Shown: piece by piece, positions 7,427 through 15,685 of the stretch | Layout: every line of letters starts with the position of its first letter | How positions within the stretch are numbered: the first letter of the stretch is position 1 | Source of the DNA: Flavobacterium sp. AG291 | GTDB lineage: Bacteria; Bacteroidota; Bacteroidia; Flavobacteriales; Flavobacteriaceae | Direction: 5' to 3' | Assembly: GCF_003350375.1 (NCBI RefSeq) | Contig: NZ_QQAR01000003.1 | Coordinates: 276,480-340,479, forward strand | DNA length: 64,000 bases | The notes under the pieces: model-generated | Database searches by the model: none | What the model was told of the DNA's origin: nothing | The model's input: the letters and a program-made list of their open reading frames with translations, nothing else | Made by a program: the position numbers and the translations under genes

Positions 7427-9694
7427 CTAATTATTTGCAGGGAAATACATGCTTATGGTAGTTCCTTCTCCTAAGGTACTCACAGCTGTTATGTATCCAT
7501 GGTGGTTCTGCATTATCTTTTTGCAAAGAGCAAGCCCAACTCCGGAACCCTTATATTCTGATGCAGCATGCAGCTTGGTAAAAATATTAAAGATAGACTC
7601 TGAAAACTGGGGCTCAAAGCCAATACCATTATCACTAAAGTGAATTACATTGTAAAATCCTGTGTCTTTACCGTTATATGTCATTGGAACAGGACTTGCA
7701 GTAATGTTTATCTCAGGATTTCTGTCTTCTGCAGTATATTTTACGGAATTACTTATGAGATTCGAAAACAGCTGTTTTATAAGGAAAGGTATTCCTTTAA
7801 CTACAGGAAGCTCTTCATAATTAATAACTGTAGACTTTTCGTTTATCGTTTCACTCATTTCTTCTTTAAGCTCCTTAACAATCCTGTTGAGATCAACTTC
7901 TTCAAAAGCATCATCAGAATGTTTTAGTCTCGTATATTTCAGGATGTCTATAAGTAGCGTTTGCATTCTTCCTGCAGAAGCATTCATTCTTAATATAGCG
8001 TCATGAACATTTTCCGGTATTTCAGTTTCTTTGCTTAGTATTCTGGAAGAAATGATCTGTATTTTTCTTAACGGTTCCTGAAGATCGTGTGTGCTAATCC
8101 AGTTAATGTTTTCCAACTCCGAATTCGTTTCTTTCAGAAGCTCGCTCAGTTTACGGTATTTTTCTTCTTCCTGACTAATTATAAGTAGATTAATTTGTCG
8201 CTGAAGACTGTTAGCATAGGTAGCGGCCGTCACGATTTCGGGTTGTAACCAGGGTTTGCTTGTACAGCTTACGGTTTCTTTCCAGAGCTTAAAGGAGTTA
8301 CGAGGTGAAAGTCCGTTTTTATCTTTTACAATAGCTTTGTTTGGATCTCCGGCCCAGTTTACTTCTGTTTTAGTTTCAGGTCTGAACCATAGAATGCAGT
8401 TATTGCTGTCCATATCCAGTGAATGGTAAATAAGTCCGGATGTCTGTCCACACATATCAAGCTTGTTTGGCAGGTAATCTACAAGTTTATCGGTATAAAA
8501 TGAACCGTTATTAGTGTATGTGGCAAGCCAATTGGCCATATCCTGTATTTCATCATCGGTTGGTGTAATTCCATTTTTATAAATACCACCATTAAATACA
8601 ATAGCTACACCAGCTGCATTGCAAAGCTGAAGTATGCCATCTTTTTTTACAAGATCATTAAATTTACCCTCATCTTTACCTGTAAGGGAAAAGGTGTTTA
8701 TTTTCTTTAGCTCTTCGTTAGTCTTCCGTGATACCTCATATTCTTCATTAGACTGTCTAAGGTCAATCTGAGAAGTAATAAAATGGCCTTGCAACTGTGC
8801 TGCCAGTCTAATCTCAGGAGTGAGGTTCTTGGGAGAGTAATGATGGCAGGCAATCAGGCCCCATAATTTCTTTTTATATATAAGAGATATTGTTAATGTT
8901 GCGCCAACCCCCATATTGTGTAGGTACTGAACATGTATGGGTGAAGTGCTTCGAAGGATTGAAAGACTAAGGTCGAGATTCTTATCCCGAGTATCATCAA
9001 TTGTATATATCGGTACAGGAGTATAGTTGATGTCTGCGATGAGTCTTAATAGGTTCTTCATATACAGTTCCCTTGCCTGAGGCGGAATATCCGTATGAGG
9101 ATAATGCAATCCTAAAAAGGGTTCAAGATCATCTCTTACGCTTTCGGCAAATACTTCTCCATTATAATCTTTATCAAAGCGATATATCATTACCCTGTCA
9201 TAGCCGGTAATTTCACGGGTACCGTTAGCTACTAGCTGGCAAAGTTCTTTAAGCGTATGGGTATCGTGCATGTAAAGCAGGAACTGGGATGTCTGGTCAT
9301 ATACCTCACTAATATTACGATCCTGAGTATTTACCGGTTCTGCTTCTATAATATATATACTTCCGCTTTTATGTACTGTACACTGAAAAGTCTTGTGTTC
9401 TATAGTAAGCCTATGCAAAGTAGATGAAAGCATCTGGTCCTTACTAATATAATCTTTTAGGCTGTTTAAAGAATCTGTACCAAAAAAGTCCTCAAACTTT
9501 TTATCCAATAGTTCTTTATAGGGTATGCCTATATATTCTTCACAATTGGCGCTGCAAAAGTCAATGGTGAAAGTATCTTCCTTAAGACCAATTAAAAAGC
9601 CGTGAGGCTGGATGCTACCCGGAATATGGATAGGTTCCTGTTCACAATTGGTAAGGTTTACGATATCACGGTTTACAATATCCTTTATCTTCAT
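7427..9694 (-). CDS. bphP: Bacteriophytochrome sensor histidine kinase
   Basis: A 755-residue cytoplasmic red/far-red photoreceptor kinase with domains PAS (about 15-110), GAF (130-310), PHY (320-500), HisKA (515-590) and HATPase (620-755). Cys17 in the NCEQEPIHIPGSIQPHG stretch is placed to bind biliverdin. The GAF chromophore motif is PHTDIPPQARE near residue 196, with the conserved Asp of DIP present. The PHY tongue motif is SPRNSF near 465. The phospho-acceptor His is in HDLQEPLRK near 536, and the ATP lid has NLISNSVKYT, DNGIGF and GSGVGLALC. It is the last gene of a minus-strand operon after a response regulator and heme oxygenase, which supplies the chromophore. Transmitter output probably goes to the adjacent response regulators. 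Confidence 0.95.
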   Translation of the reverse strand: MKIKDIVNRDIVNLTNCEQEPIHIPGSIQPHGFLIGLKEDTFTIDFCSANCEEYIGIPYKELLDKKFEDFFGTDSLNSLKDYISKDQMLSSTLHRLTIEHKTFQCTVHKSGSIYIIEAEPVNTQDRNISEVYDQTSQFLLYMHDTHTLKELCQLVANGTREITGYDRVMIYRFDKDYNGEVFAESVRDDLEPFLGLHYPHTDIPPQARELYMKNLLRLIADINYTPVPIYTIDDTRDKNLDLSLSILRSTSPIHVQYLHNMGVGATLTISLIYKKKLWGLIACHHYSPKNLTPEIRLAAQLQGHFITSQIDLRQSNEEYEVSRKTNEELKKINTFSLTGKDEGKFNDLVKKDGILQLCNAAGVAIVFNGGIYKNGITPTDDEIQDMANWLATYTNNGSFYTDKLVDYLPNKLDMCGQTSGLIYHSLDMDSNNCILWFRPETKTEVNWAGDPNKAIVKDKNGLSPRNSFKLWKETVSCTSKPWLQPEIVTAATYANSLQRQINLLIISQEEEKYRKLSELLKETNSELENINWISTHDLQEPLRKIQIISSRILSKETEIPENVHDAILRMNASAGRMQTLLIDILKYTRLKHSDDAFEEVDLNRIVKELKEEMSETINEKSTVINYEELPVVKGIPFLIKQLFSNLISNSVKYTAEDRNPEINITASPVPMTYNGKDTGFYNVIHFSDNGIGFEPQFSESIFNIFTKLHAASEYKGSGVGLALCKKIMQNHHGYITAVSTLGEGTTISMYFPANN

Positions 9695-9703
9695 AAATTA
9701 TAA

Positions 9704-10300
9704 CTAAACACTTTTATTAAAGTGATTGCTTATAGCATTAAAGGCATAATCCGCTCCGGCGATAATTTCTTCGGAGGAATTGCTCTGTGATTCATATTGG
9801 GTTAGTTGCGCTAAAAAGTTTTTCCAATAGCTGCCGGTTTGTCCTCCATATCCACCAAAGTATGCAGCCCCATTTTCTATATCGTGTCCAAGAGCAGCAC
9901 TAATATTTTTAAGGATAACCCTTCCGCCTAGTGATGAGCCTTCAATTACATAAAAAACACCCATTGCAAAAGCTTTAGAAGGGTTTGTAAGCGAATCGCT
10001 TAGAGGATTTGCTACATCTTTTTTAGTTAACCCAAGCGTTTTTAGATCCTCTTCGAGTAAATGTGTTTTATTCCTTTCATCTAAATCGGTAACAATATCT
10101 TTAAGAGCGGGGAATATATTTTCCTCAGCATCTTTTACAACATCATGCATCAAATCAAGGTATAATGCATATTCAGCATTTGTTACCTTTGGGTTCATTA
10201 TGGATGAAGATATAGGTAAAGCTTCAAGGTTTGTGTGTGATTGTGAGGTTGCTTTTCGCAAATTCTCAAGAAAAATAGTTGAATTTTCGAGGGTATTCAT
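9704..10300 (-). CDS. bphO: Biliverdin-forming heme oxygenase (phytochrome-linked)
   Basis: A 198-residue heme oxygenase of the bacterial BphO/HmuO fold, which opens heme to biliverdin, iron and CO. The proximal heme ligand is expected in ATSQSHTNLEALP, at His near residue 20. The distal helix carries GSSLGGRVI near residue 115, matching the flexible Gly-rich distal motif of the family. It starts 5 bases after the response-regulator stop and ends 9 bases before bphP, so the three are cotranscribed. Making biliverdin next to the apophytochrome gene is the common bphO-bphP arrangement and strongly supports this role rather than iron scavenging. Confidence 0.9.
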   Translation of the reverse strand: MNTLENSTIFLENLRKATSQSHTNLEALPISSSIMNPKVTNAEYALYLDLMHDVVKDAEENIFPALKDIVTDLDERNKTHLLEEDLKTLGLTKKDVANPLSDSLTNPSKAFAMGVFYVIEGSSLGGRVILKNISAALGHDIENGAAYFGGYGGQTGSYWKNFLAQLTQYESQSNSSEEIIAGADYAFNAISNHFNKSV

Positions 10301-10305
10301 AAATT

Positions 10306-10737
10306 TTAAAAGAAAGAATAGACAAAATTATTTGGGGAGGGCTTAAAATTACTCCAGTTTATTTTTATGGTATCTTCTATGGATTTTTTTAACTCACTAA
10401 ACATACCAGATTTTGCAACATAAAAATTTGCTCCTAATTCCCTGCTTTGTTCTATTATCTCGCTGTCACCGGATGTTGAAAGCATTATTACCGGAATATC
10501 ATTATTAGATTCCCTGATTTTCTTAAGTGTTTCCAAACCATTAAGGCCGGGCATATTTATATCAAGAAAAATCATATATGGGGTAGGAGGTGGATTGTTA
10601 AGTGCATCCAAAAGCTGTTGGCCGTTTTTTTGTGTTACAACAGTATAGTTAATATTAATGGAATCTACGATTTCAGTAAAAAATTCCAAATCATCTTCAT
10701 CATCATCTGTATAAAATATGGTGAAATCGCTTTTCAT
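10306..10737 (-). CDS. Single-domain response regulator (Rcp1-like), phytochrome operon
   Basis: A 143-residue receiver domain with no output domain. The acidic pocket is the TDDDEDD stretch at about residues 10-16. The phospho-acceptor Asp is in FLDINMPG near 58, the switch Ser/Thr in MLSTSGD near 86 and the conserved Lys in VAKSG near 108. The extended DDD pocket and short C-terminal tail resemble Rcp1-type regulators paired with phytochrome kinases. It is the first gene of the operon with bphO and bphP, so BphP is its likely kinase. With no DNA-binding domain it must act as a phosphorelay intermediate or by protein contact. Confidence 0.9.
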   Translation of the reverse strand: MKSDFTIFYTDDDEDDLEFFTEIVDSININYTVVTQKNGQQLLDALNNPPPTPYMIFLDINMPGLNGLETLKKIRESNNDIPVIMLSTSGDSEIIEQSRELGANFYVAKSGMFSELKKSIEDTIKINWSNFKPSPNNFVYSFF

Positions 10738-10777
10738 AATTCAGTTTTTAAATTAAAAAATGAGTGAAGGTGATAAA

Positions 10778-10802
10778 CAAATATAGGTATTTAAAAAACC
10801 AA
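10778..10802 (-). promoter_or_regulatory. Candidate promoter of the phytochrome operon
   Basis: On the minus strand TATATTTG (10785-10778) matches the -7 consensus exactly and lies about 40 bases ahead of the ATG at 10737. The nearest TTG (10802-10800) is only 14 bases upstream, shorter than the usual 17-23, so the -33 element is doubtful. Confidence 0.35.
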
Positions 10803-10966
10803 TATTAATGAATTTATGAAAATTATTGCAATATTTATGTATTTGTTTTAAGTTGATAAGTTTTAGTTTTAAACTATAACGTGATTTGTATAATTATGTA
10901 AAAATCTGTTTCAATGCGTTTATTAAATTTGTAGTATCAAATGATAGTATTCTATTTTTTGATTTT

Positions 10967-11007
10967 TAAAAAAAAGGTACCAAGCTGGGGGGCAGGTACC
11001 TTTTTTT
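10967..11007 (-). terminator. Terminator after the second response regulator
   Basis: An A-run followed by GGTACC (10976-10981), a 13-base loop, then GGTACC (10995-11000) and seven T. It is symmetrical and could act on both strands. It lies 21 bases beyond the stop at 11028 of the minus-strand regulator, separating it from the phytochrome operon. Confidence 0.75.
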
Positions 11008-11027
11008 GTTTTATTAACCAGATAAAC

Positions 11028-11474
11028 TTAAAGACTCAATATAAAACTGTCTTTATTCAGCCCATCTGTAATATATTGCCAGTTGATATGAACCACATCA
11101 CTCAATATCTTTTTAAGCATATTAAAGTCATTTGGCTTTTTGATATATACATTAGCTCCTGATACAAAAGTATCCTCGATATCCTGTTCAGATGAAGATG
11201 TAGAGTATATTGCTACCGATATTTTTTTCAGGCGCTCGTTAGCCCTGATTTCTTTAAGACATTCTATGCCTGATTTTCTTGGCATATTAAGGTCAAGGAA
11301 AATGATATCTGGCAAAGGGTTGTTAGTTTCGTAAAGATGATTCATTAATTGTTCGCCATCATTAAAAGCAGATATCCTGTAGTTTATCTTTACCTCTTCA
11401 AAGGCTTCCTTAAAAAAAAGACGATCATCTTCATCATCATCGGCCAGCATTATGTGCAGTGTTGTCGGTCGCAT
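11028..11474 (-). CDS. Second single-domain response regulator, paralogue of the phytochrome-operon regulator
   Basis: A 148-residue receiver-only protein. It shows ADDDEDD near residue 10, phospho-acceptor Asp in FLDLNMPRKSG near 60, the switch region IYSTSSSE near 92 and the Lys in YIKKPND near 114. It shares with the regulator at 10306-10737 the DDDEDD pocket and a C-terminal INW followed by a short tail ending in aromatic or hydrophobic residues, so the two look like paralogues. It is separated from the bphO-bphP operon by a terminator and follows the AraC-type gene by 18 bases, so it is probably cotranscribed with that regulator. Its kinase could be BphP or another one. Confidence 0.9.
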   Translation of the reverse strand: MRPTTLHIMLADDDEDDRLFFKEAFEEVKINYRISAFNDGEQLMNHLYETNNPLPDIIFLDLNMPRKSGIECLKEIRANERLKKISVAIYSTSSSEQDIEDTFVSGANVYIKKPNDFNMLKKILSDVVHINWQYITDGLNKDSFILSL

Positions 11475-11492
11475 TAATTTATTTTACGTGAT

Positions 11493-12047
11493 TTAAGCTT
11501 CAGTATAACGTTTCTGTTTCATAATCTTTTGAAACGCAGTAGGAGTTACTCCTGTAATATTCTTGAATTGTTGGGATAAATAGGCAACGCTACTGTAGTT
11601 CATCATGAATGAAATTTCAGTAAGAGACAAATTCTCTGTTAGCAGTAATTGTTTAACTCTTTCTATCTTGTGCAAAATAATGAAATTTTCAATTGATATA
11701 AAAGTTACCTCAGAAAATACCTGAGATAATGTTCTGTAACTCTCACCTAATTTTTCTGAAAGGTAAGATGATATTTTCAACGATTGTACCCCCTTGTCAG
11801 CATACAGCATCTCTATAATAGCATTCTTTATTTTCTGAACCAATATGCTCTTTTGGTTGTCAACAATCTCAATACCAAATTCTTTTAAGGATTCTATGAG
11901 TTTGTTGTAAGTCTCCATGGGTATGTTTTCTTTAAATTTAACATATCCAGGTTCAGTAACTTTGCAATCGATATTAAATTTATCCAGCTGTTGCTGCAGC
12001 AGGACTTTACACATCATGTCTATATTATATTTTATGTAAAGTTCCAT
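11493..12047 (-). CDS. Small AraC-family transcriptional regulator
   Basis: A 184-residue protein with an unassigned N-terminal 75 residues and a C-terminal AraC DNA-binding domain (about 85-180). The two helix-turn-helix units are visible as KISSYLSEKLGESYRTLSQVF and SLTEISFMMNYSSVAYLSQQF, followed by the family signature FKNITGVTPTAFQ. It lacks the cupin effector domain of classical AraC proteins, so it is unlikely to bind a sugar directly. Its position directly upstream of a receiver-only regulator suggests it is the transcriptional output of that signalling cluster, which is inference. It has an unusually good Shine-Dalgarno sequence. Confidence 0.88.
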   Translation of the reverse strand: MELYIKYNIDMMCKVLLQQQLDKFNIDCKVTEPGYVKFKENIPMETYNKLIESLKEFGIEIVDNQKSILVQKIKNAIIEMLYADKGVQSLKISSYLSEKLGESYRTLSQVFSEVTFISIENFIILHKIERVKQLLLTENLSLTEISFMMNYSSVAYLSQQFKNITGVTPTAFQKIMKQKRYTEA

Positions 12048-12054
12048 GTAGTGC

Positions 12055-12060
12055 CCTCCT
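12055..12060 (-). promoter_or_regulatory. Strong Shine-Dalgarno sequence of the AraC-type gene
   Basis: On the minus strand AGGAGG lies 7 bases before the ATG at 12047. Perfect Shine-Dalgarno sites are rare in Bacteroidota, and most starts in this window have none, so this supports the chosen start. Confidence 0.6.
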
Positions 12061-12172
12061 TAAACGAAGTAAAAATAGAATATTTTTTTAACATTTTGCT
12101 TATGATGTATTAAATTGTAACTGTTATGTTTTTAATTGTAAGAAGTAACTTTAATTTTAGAGGCTGTTTAAA

Positions 12173-12559
12173 CTATAAAACATAATCTTCATACAATTTT
12201 TGTGCTCTGAATTCCAGATCATCACATAATCCGGGATGTGGTCTTGAAGTTTGTATGACAGAACTTCTCACAGCAGTAAGCCATCTAAAGCGTTCCGGAA
12301 CTTCAAGTCGTGCAATTGGGCCACCATCAATAGCTCCTTCGCCAATTTTCTGGAAAGATTCAAGATTACGGCGAATCTGGTCTATATCAGCATCAGGGGT
12401 AAGCATCGTTATTTTGGCTTCATCTACGGTAAATAAAACCCTGATGAAGCGTTTTCGTTTACAGAAAACTACAATTCCTGCATTAATGAATTCTTCGCGT
12501 TCAACCCTTGGCACAACGCGAATTACAGCATACTCATATAAGTGCTTTTCTTGCATCAT
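12173..12559 (-). CDS. DUF3037 protein
   Basis: A 128-residue protein of the DUF3037 family. The characteristic opening LYEYAVIRVVPRVEREEFINAG is followed by IVVFCKRKRFIRVLF and an Asp/Glu-rich region, ending in RPHPGLCDD. No catalytic function is known for the family. Its start lies 26 bases inside the end of the HipA-like kinase gene, so translation is probably coupled and the products may work together. Two adjacent ATG codons (12559 and 12556) are possible starts. The pairing of DUF3037 with HipA-like kinases is one I recognise from other bacteria; the role of the pair is unknown. Confidence 0.85.
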   Translation of the reverse strand: MMQEKHLYEYAVIRVVPRVEREEFINAGIVVFCKRKRFIRVLFTVDEAKITMLTPDADIDQIRRNLESFQKIGEGAIDGGPIARLEVPERFRWLTAVRSSVIQTSRPHPGLCDDLEFRAQKLYEDYVL

Positions 12560-13328
12560 TGGCCTGTTTTACAAATATTGATGAATTCTCTAATCGGGTT
12601 AACAGGAAGGTTGCATAAACGTCCCTGATTTCTTCGGGCGACTTTTCAAGTTCTTCCCACTGTAGCCATTCGTCAGGGATAAGATTTACAATGCCTCGAA
12701 TTTTCTCCGGGGTAAGTGTAGCCCTGTATTCGGTATCGGTTTCTTCAAGTAATGATGCCTGTGGCAATAACACATGGTCTTTTATAAGGCCAAATGTGCT
12801 CTTTGCATGCCCCACAGGATCACTGAATGAGTGATGGAAATAAAAGCTTGCACCATGATCTATAAGCCACAGCTCTTTATGCCATATAAGCATATTCGTA
12901 TTACGGAATGTCCTGTCAACATTGGTGATGTAGGCATCTAACCAAACGATTTGTGAAGCTGTTTTTGCATCTACAGCTGTGACAACCGGATCAAAATTTA
13001 TAGCTCCTGACAGGTAATGCAGTGCCAGGTTAAGTCCTTGTGAGGACTGTAGCAGGTCCTGTATTTCTTCATCGGCTTCGGTTCGGCCAAAGGCTTCATC
13101 TAAGTTAGCAAAAACAAGTTCCGGAACAGGTAACCCAAGCGTTCGGGCAATCTCTCCTCCAAGCAGTTCGGCAATAAGTGCTTTTGTGCCATGTCCGGCA
13201 CCTTTAAATTTAAGAACATACTTAAATTCGTCGTCTGCTTCTGCTAAAGCAGGCAACGAGCCCCCTTCACGGAGAGGGGTAAGATATCGCGTAACATTAA
13301 CTGTACGCAGATGTGGTGCATTCTCCAT
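12534..13328 (-). CDS. HipA-like Ser/Thr kinase without a HipB partner
   Basis: A 264-residue protein of the HipA-like kinase group, much shorter than E. coli HipA (about 440 residues) and lacking its N-terminal subdomain. The nucleotide-binding start is visible as YVLKFKGAGHGTKALIAE near residue 37. The catalytic loop is LDAYITNVDRTFRNTNML near 130, with the Asp and Asn of the D-x4-N-type motif. The metal-binding region is LIDHGASFYF near 156, the counterpart of DFG. No HipB-like helix-turn-helix gene lies next to it; the overlapping downstream gene encodes DUF3037. It may phosphorylate a protein target, but whether it is a toxin is unknown. An inverted repeat lies 60 bases upstream. Confidence 0.82.
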   Translation of the reverse strand: MENAPHLRTVNVTRYLTPLREGGSLPALAEADDEFKYVLKFKGAGHGTKALIAELLGGEIARTLGLPVPELVFANLDEAFGRTEADEEIQDLLQSSQGLNLALHYLSGAINFDPVVTAVDAKTASQIVWLDAYITNVDRTFRNTNMLIWHKELWLIDHGASFYFHHSFSDPVGHAKSTFGLIKDHVLLPQASLLEETDTEYRATLTPEKIRGIVNLIPDEWLQWEELEKSPEEIRDVYATFLLTRLENSSIFVKQANDARKALI

Positions 13329-13388
13329 ATACTACTGGCTTTTCAGCTTTAATTGAAGCGTAAAGATACCGTTTTTTAGCTAATCAGA

Positions 13389-13408
13389 TTTGGCAGTTTT
13401 GTGCCAAA
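13389..13408. promoter_or_regulatory. Inverted repeat upstream of the HipA-like gene (possible operator)
   Basis: TTTGGCA (13389-13395) and TGCCAAA (13402-13408) form a perfect 7-bp inverted repeat with a 6-base spacer. It lies between the divergent starts of the HipA-like gene (13328) and the sulfatase-fold gene (13610). The arrangement suits a dimeric repressor site; no regulator gene is adjacent. Confidence 0.45.
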
Positions 13409-13468
13409 AAAGAGATTTTATAAAGTTGTTTTTTTGATTTTAAAAACATGATATTCAGTTGTTTGTTT

Positions 13469-13503
13469 TTGTTTCGATGTTGATTTGTAAGTAATTACTT
13501 TTG
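13469..13503 (+). promoter_or_regulatory. Candidate promoter of the LTA-synthase-type gene
   Basis: TACTTTTG (13496-13503) fits the -7 consensus TAnnTTTG, with TTG at 13469-13471, 24 bases upstream and one beyond the usual range. It implies a leader of about 100 bases before the ATG at 13610. Confidence 0.35.
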
Positions 13504-13609
13504 TTTTTAGTACTTCTATTATTTCATTCTTAAGATTCGCTTAAGAGAGAATTGATGACTCAATTTTCAAATTTATCAGCCGTTATTTTGTAATCACAAA
13601 GTAGCGATT

Positions 13610-15586
13610 ATGAAAATTAAGGGATCATTTAAAACACAGTTTCATCTTTCAAAAAGACTTAGTTTGTTATTCAATTTTGTAAAGGTCTTTTTGCTTCTGT
13701 CTTTATTGTTAAGGGTCGTATTTTATTTTTGGCAGGCTGCAGATGTTTCATGGAATCCGTTAAACATTCTCATGACATTGGGTACCGGGTTGTTTTTTGA
13801 TTTAGGAACCTGCGGTTTTATTGTTTTGCCATCAATTCTTTATCTGTTTATCATGCCGAACAGATTTATAGGTTCAGAAGTAGATAAAGCCTTAGTGTAT
13901 ATATTCTTTAATCTTACAGTATTTTTATTGATGTTTACTTTTCTGGCAGAGCTTACTTTTTGGGAAGAGTTCAGGACTCGCTTTAATTTTATTGCTGTTG
14001 ACTATCTTATATATACCCATGAGGTTATAAGTAATATAAAAGAATCATATCCGCTTCCATTGCTTATAGGGATAGTTCTTTTAGCCACAGCGGTTGTGTT
14101 TTATATATTTCATAAAAGATTTGTTTTTAAAAATACATTTTCGGAAGGCATATCACTCAGGCAAAGGGTAACTGTGGTTATGATTGGGATTACAGTAATG
14201 TTCTTTTTCATTGGTTTTGTTAAGAACACCGATGCCGAGTGGTCTTCCAACCGTTACAACAATGAAATTTCTAAAGCGGGTATATATTCATTCTTTGCTG
14301 AGTTTAGAAATAACCGAATGGATTATGTCGATTTTTATACTACTATAAATGAAAAGAATGCTTTCTCTTTAGTCAGGCATAATGTTGCTGAAAAAAATGC
14401 TCATTTTGACGGAAGTGGCTACGCTATAAAAAGAGAGGTGGACGCTCAGGGAATCTCTGAAAAGCCAAATGTTGTCTTTATCCTTATGGAGAGTATGAGC
14501 GCTTCATTTATGAAAGAGTTTGGTAATAAAAAGAACATTACACCAAACATGGACAATCTGGCTCAAAATAGTATTTTATTTTCAAATCTATATGCCACCG
14601 GAACCCGAACCGTAAGAGGGATGGAAGCTGTAACGTTATGTATACCTCCTACGCCGGGGCAGAGTATAGTAAAGCGTCCTGAAAATCACGATCTGTTTAC
14701 TGTTTCAACAGTATTTAAAGACCATGGATATGATAATAGCTTTTTTTATGGTGGTGATGGTTATTTTGATAACATGAACAGCTATTTTGGAGGTAATGGG
14801 TTTACTATTTATGACAGGGGCAGAGGTAGCGTACTGAATGATAATATTAAAGCGAAACGAAATAATATTAAAGACAGCGAAGTAACATTTGAAAATGCAT
14901 GGGGTATATGCGACGAGGATATCTATAAAAAAATGATGTCGGTTGCCGATGAGCACTATAAGCAGGGTAAGCCGTTTTTTAATTTTGTAATGACTACTTC
15001 AAATCACAGGCCATATACATATCCGGAAGGTAGGATAAATATACCATCAGGCAAGAACCGTGATGGTGCTGTAAAATATGCAGACTTTGCTTTGGGTAAA
15101 ATGCTTAGGGAAGCACAAACCAAGCCGTGGTTTAAAAATACAGTATTCGTTTTTGTTGCCGATCATTGTGCAAGCAGTGCCGGTAAAGATGAGATTGATG
15201 TGGCTAACTATCATATACCTGCCATTATCTACAACTTATCTGGAGCCGAGAAACGAAAGATAGAAAAGCAATGCTCTCAGATTGATATTTTTCCAACTTT
15301 ATTTTCCCTGATGCATTGGGATTATGAGTCAAATTTCTTTGGTAAAGATGTACTTCAGCCTGATTTTAATGAGAGGGCTCTTATGGGTACTTATCGAAAA
15401 CTGACCCTTATGAAAAAGGATGAAGTGATGATACTGTCGGATCAGAAAAAGCAAAATTTTTATAGTTATTCAATAAAAGACAATAGTTTGAAAGCTAAAG
15501 ATATTGAGACCGGATTTTTAGATGAGGCTATTTCCTGGTATCAGACAGCAGATTATATGTTTAGTCATAAGCTATTAAAAAAGTAA
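13610..15586 (+). CDS. LTA synthase-family phosphoglycerol/phosphoethanolamine-type transferase
   Basis: A 658-residue membrane protein of the LtaS branch of the alkaline-phosphatase superfamily. Five transmembrane helices occupy about the first 205 residues, followed by a periplasmic sulfatase-like domain from about 285. Metal-site and catalytic residues are visible: Glu in FILMESMSA near 292, the nucleophile Thr in GTRTVRGMEA near 333, His in TTSNHRPY near 466 and Asp-His in FVADHCASS near 517. In Firmicutes this family polymerises glycerol phosphate. In Gram-negative bacteria related enzymes decorate glucans or lipids with phosphoglycerol, and the substrate here is unknown. The PAP2 gene 99 bases downstream may recycle its lipid by-product. 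Confidence 0.88.
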   Translation: MKIKGSFKTQFHLSKRLSLLFNFVKVFLLLSLLLRVVFYFWQAADVSWNPLNILMTLGTGLFFDLGTCGFIVLPSILYLFIMPNRFIGSEVDKALVYIFFNLTVFLLMFTFLAELTFWEEFRTRFNFIAVDYLIYTHEVISNIKESYPLPLLIGIVLLATAVVFYIFHKRFVFKNTFSEGISLRQRVTVVMIGITVMFFFIGFVKNTDAEWSSNRYNNEISKAGIYSFFAEFRNNRMDYVDFYTTINEKNAFSLVRHNVAEKNAHFDGSGYAIKREVDAQGISEKPNVVFILMESMSASFMKEFGNKKNITPNMDNLAQNSILFSNLYATGTRTVRGMEAVTLCIPPTPGQSIVKRPENHDLFTVSTVFKDHGYDNSFFYGGDGYFDNMNSYFGGNGFTIYDRGRGSVLNDNIKAKRNNIKDSEVTFENAWGICDEDIYKKMMSVADEHYKQGKPFFNFVMTTSNHRPYTYPEGRINIPSGKNRDGAVKYADFALGKMLREAQTKPWFKNTVFVFVADHCASSAGKDEIDVANYHIPAIIYNLSGAEKRKIEKQCSQIDIFPTLFSLMHWDYESNFFGKDVLQPDFNERALMGTYRKLTLMKKDEVMILSDQKKQNFYSYSIKDNSLKAKDIETGFLDEAISWYQTADYMFSHKLLKK

Positions 15587-15685
15587 TTATTATTAAAGTA
15601 TATTATTAATTAAAAAATAGGATTATAGAATAAAACTCCGCAGCGCATGCCACGAGGGAATAGTAATACCCCATACTATATTATT

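Noticed and set aside
10778..10802. Firm promoter of the phytochrome operon
   Set aside because: The -7 box is exact but the -33 TTG spacing is only 14 bases, so it is kept as a low-confidence feature only.
12255..12581. 108-residue frame opposite the DUF3037 gene
   Set aside because: It is an antisense shadow of two overlapping genes with recognisable families.
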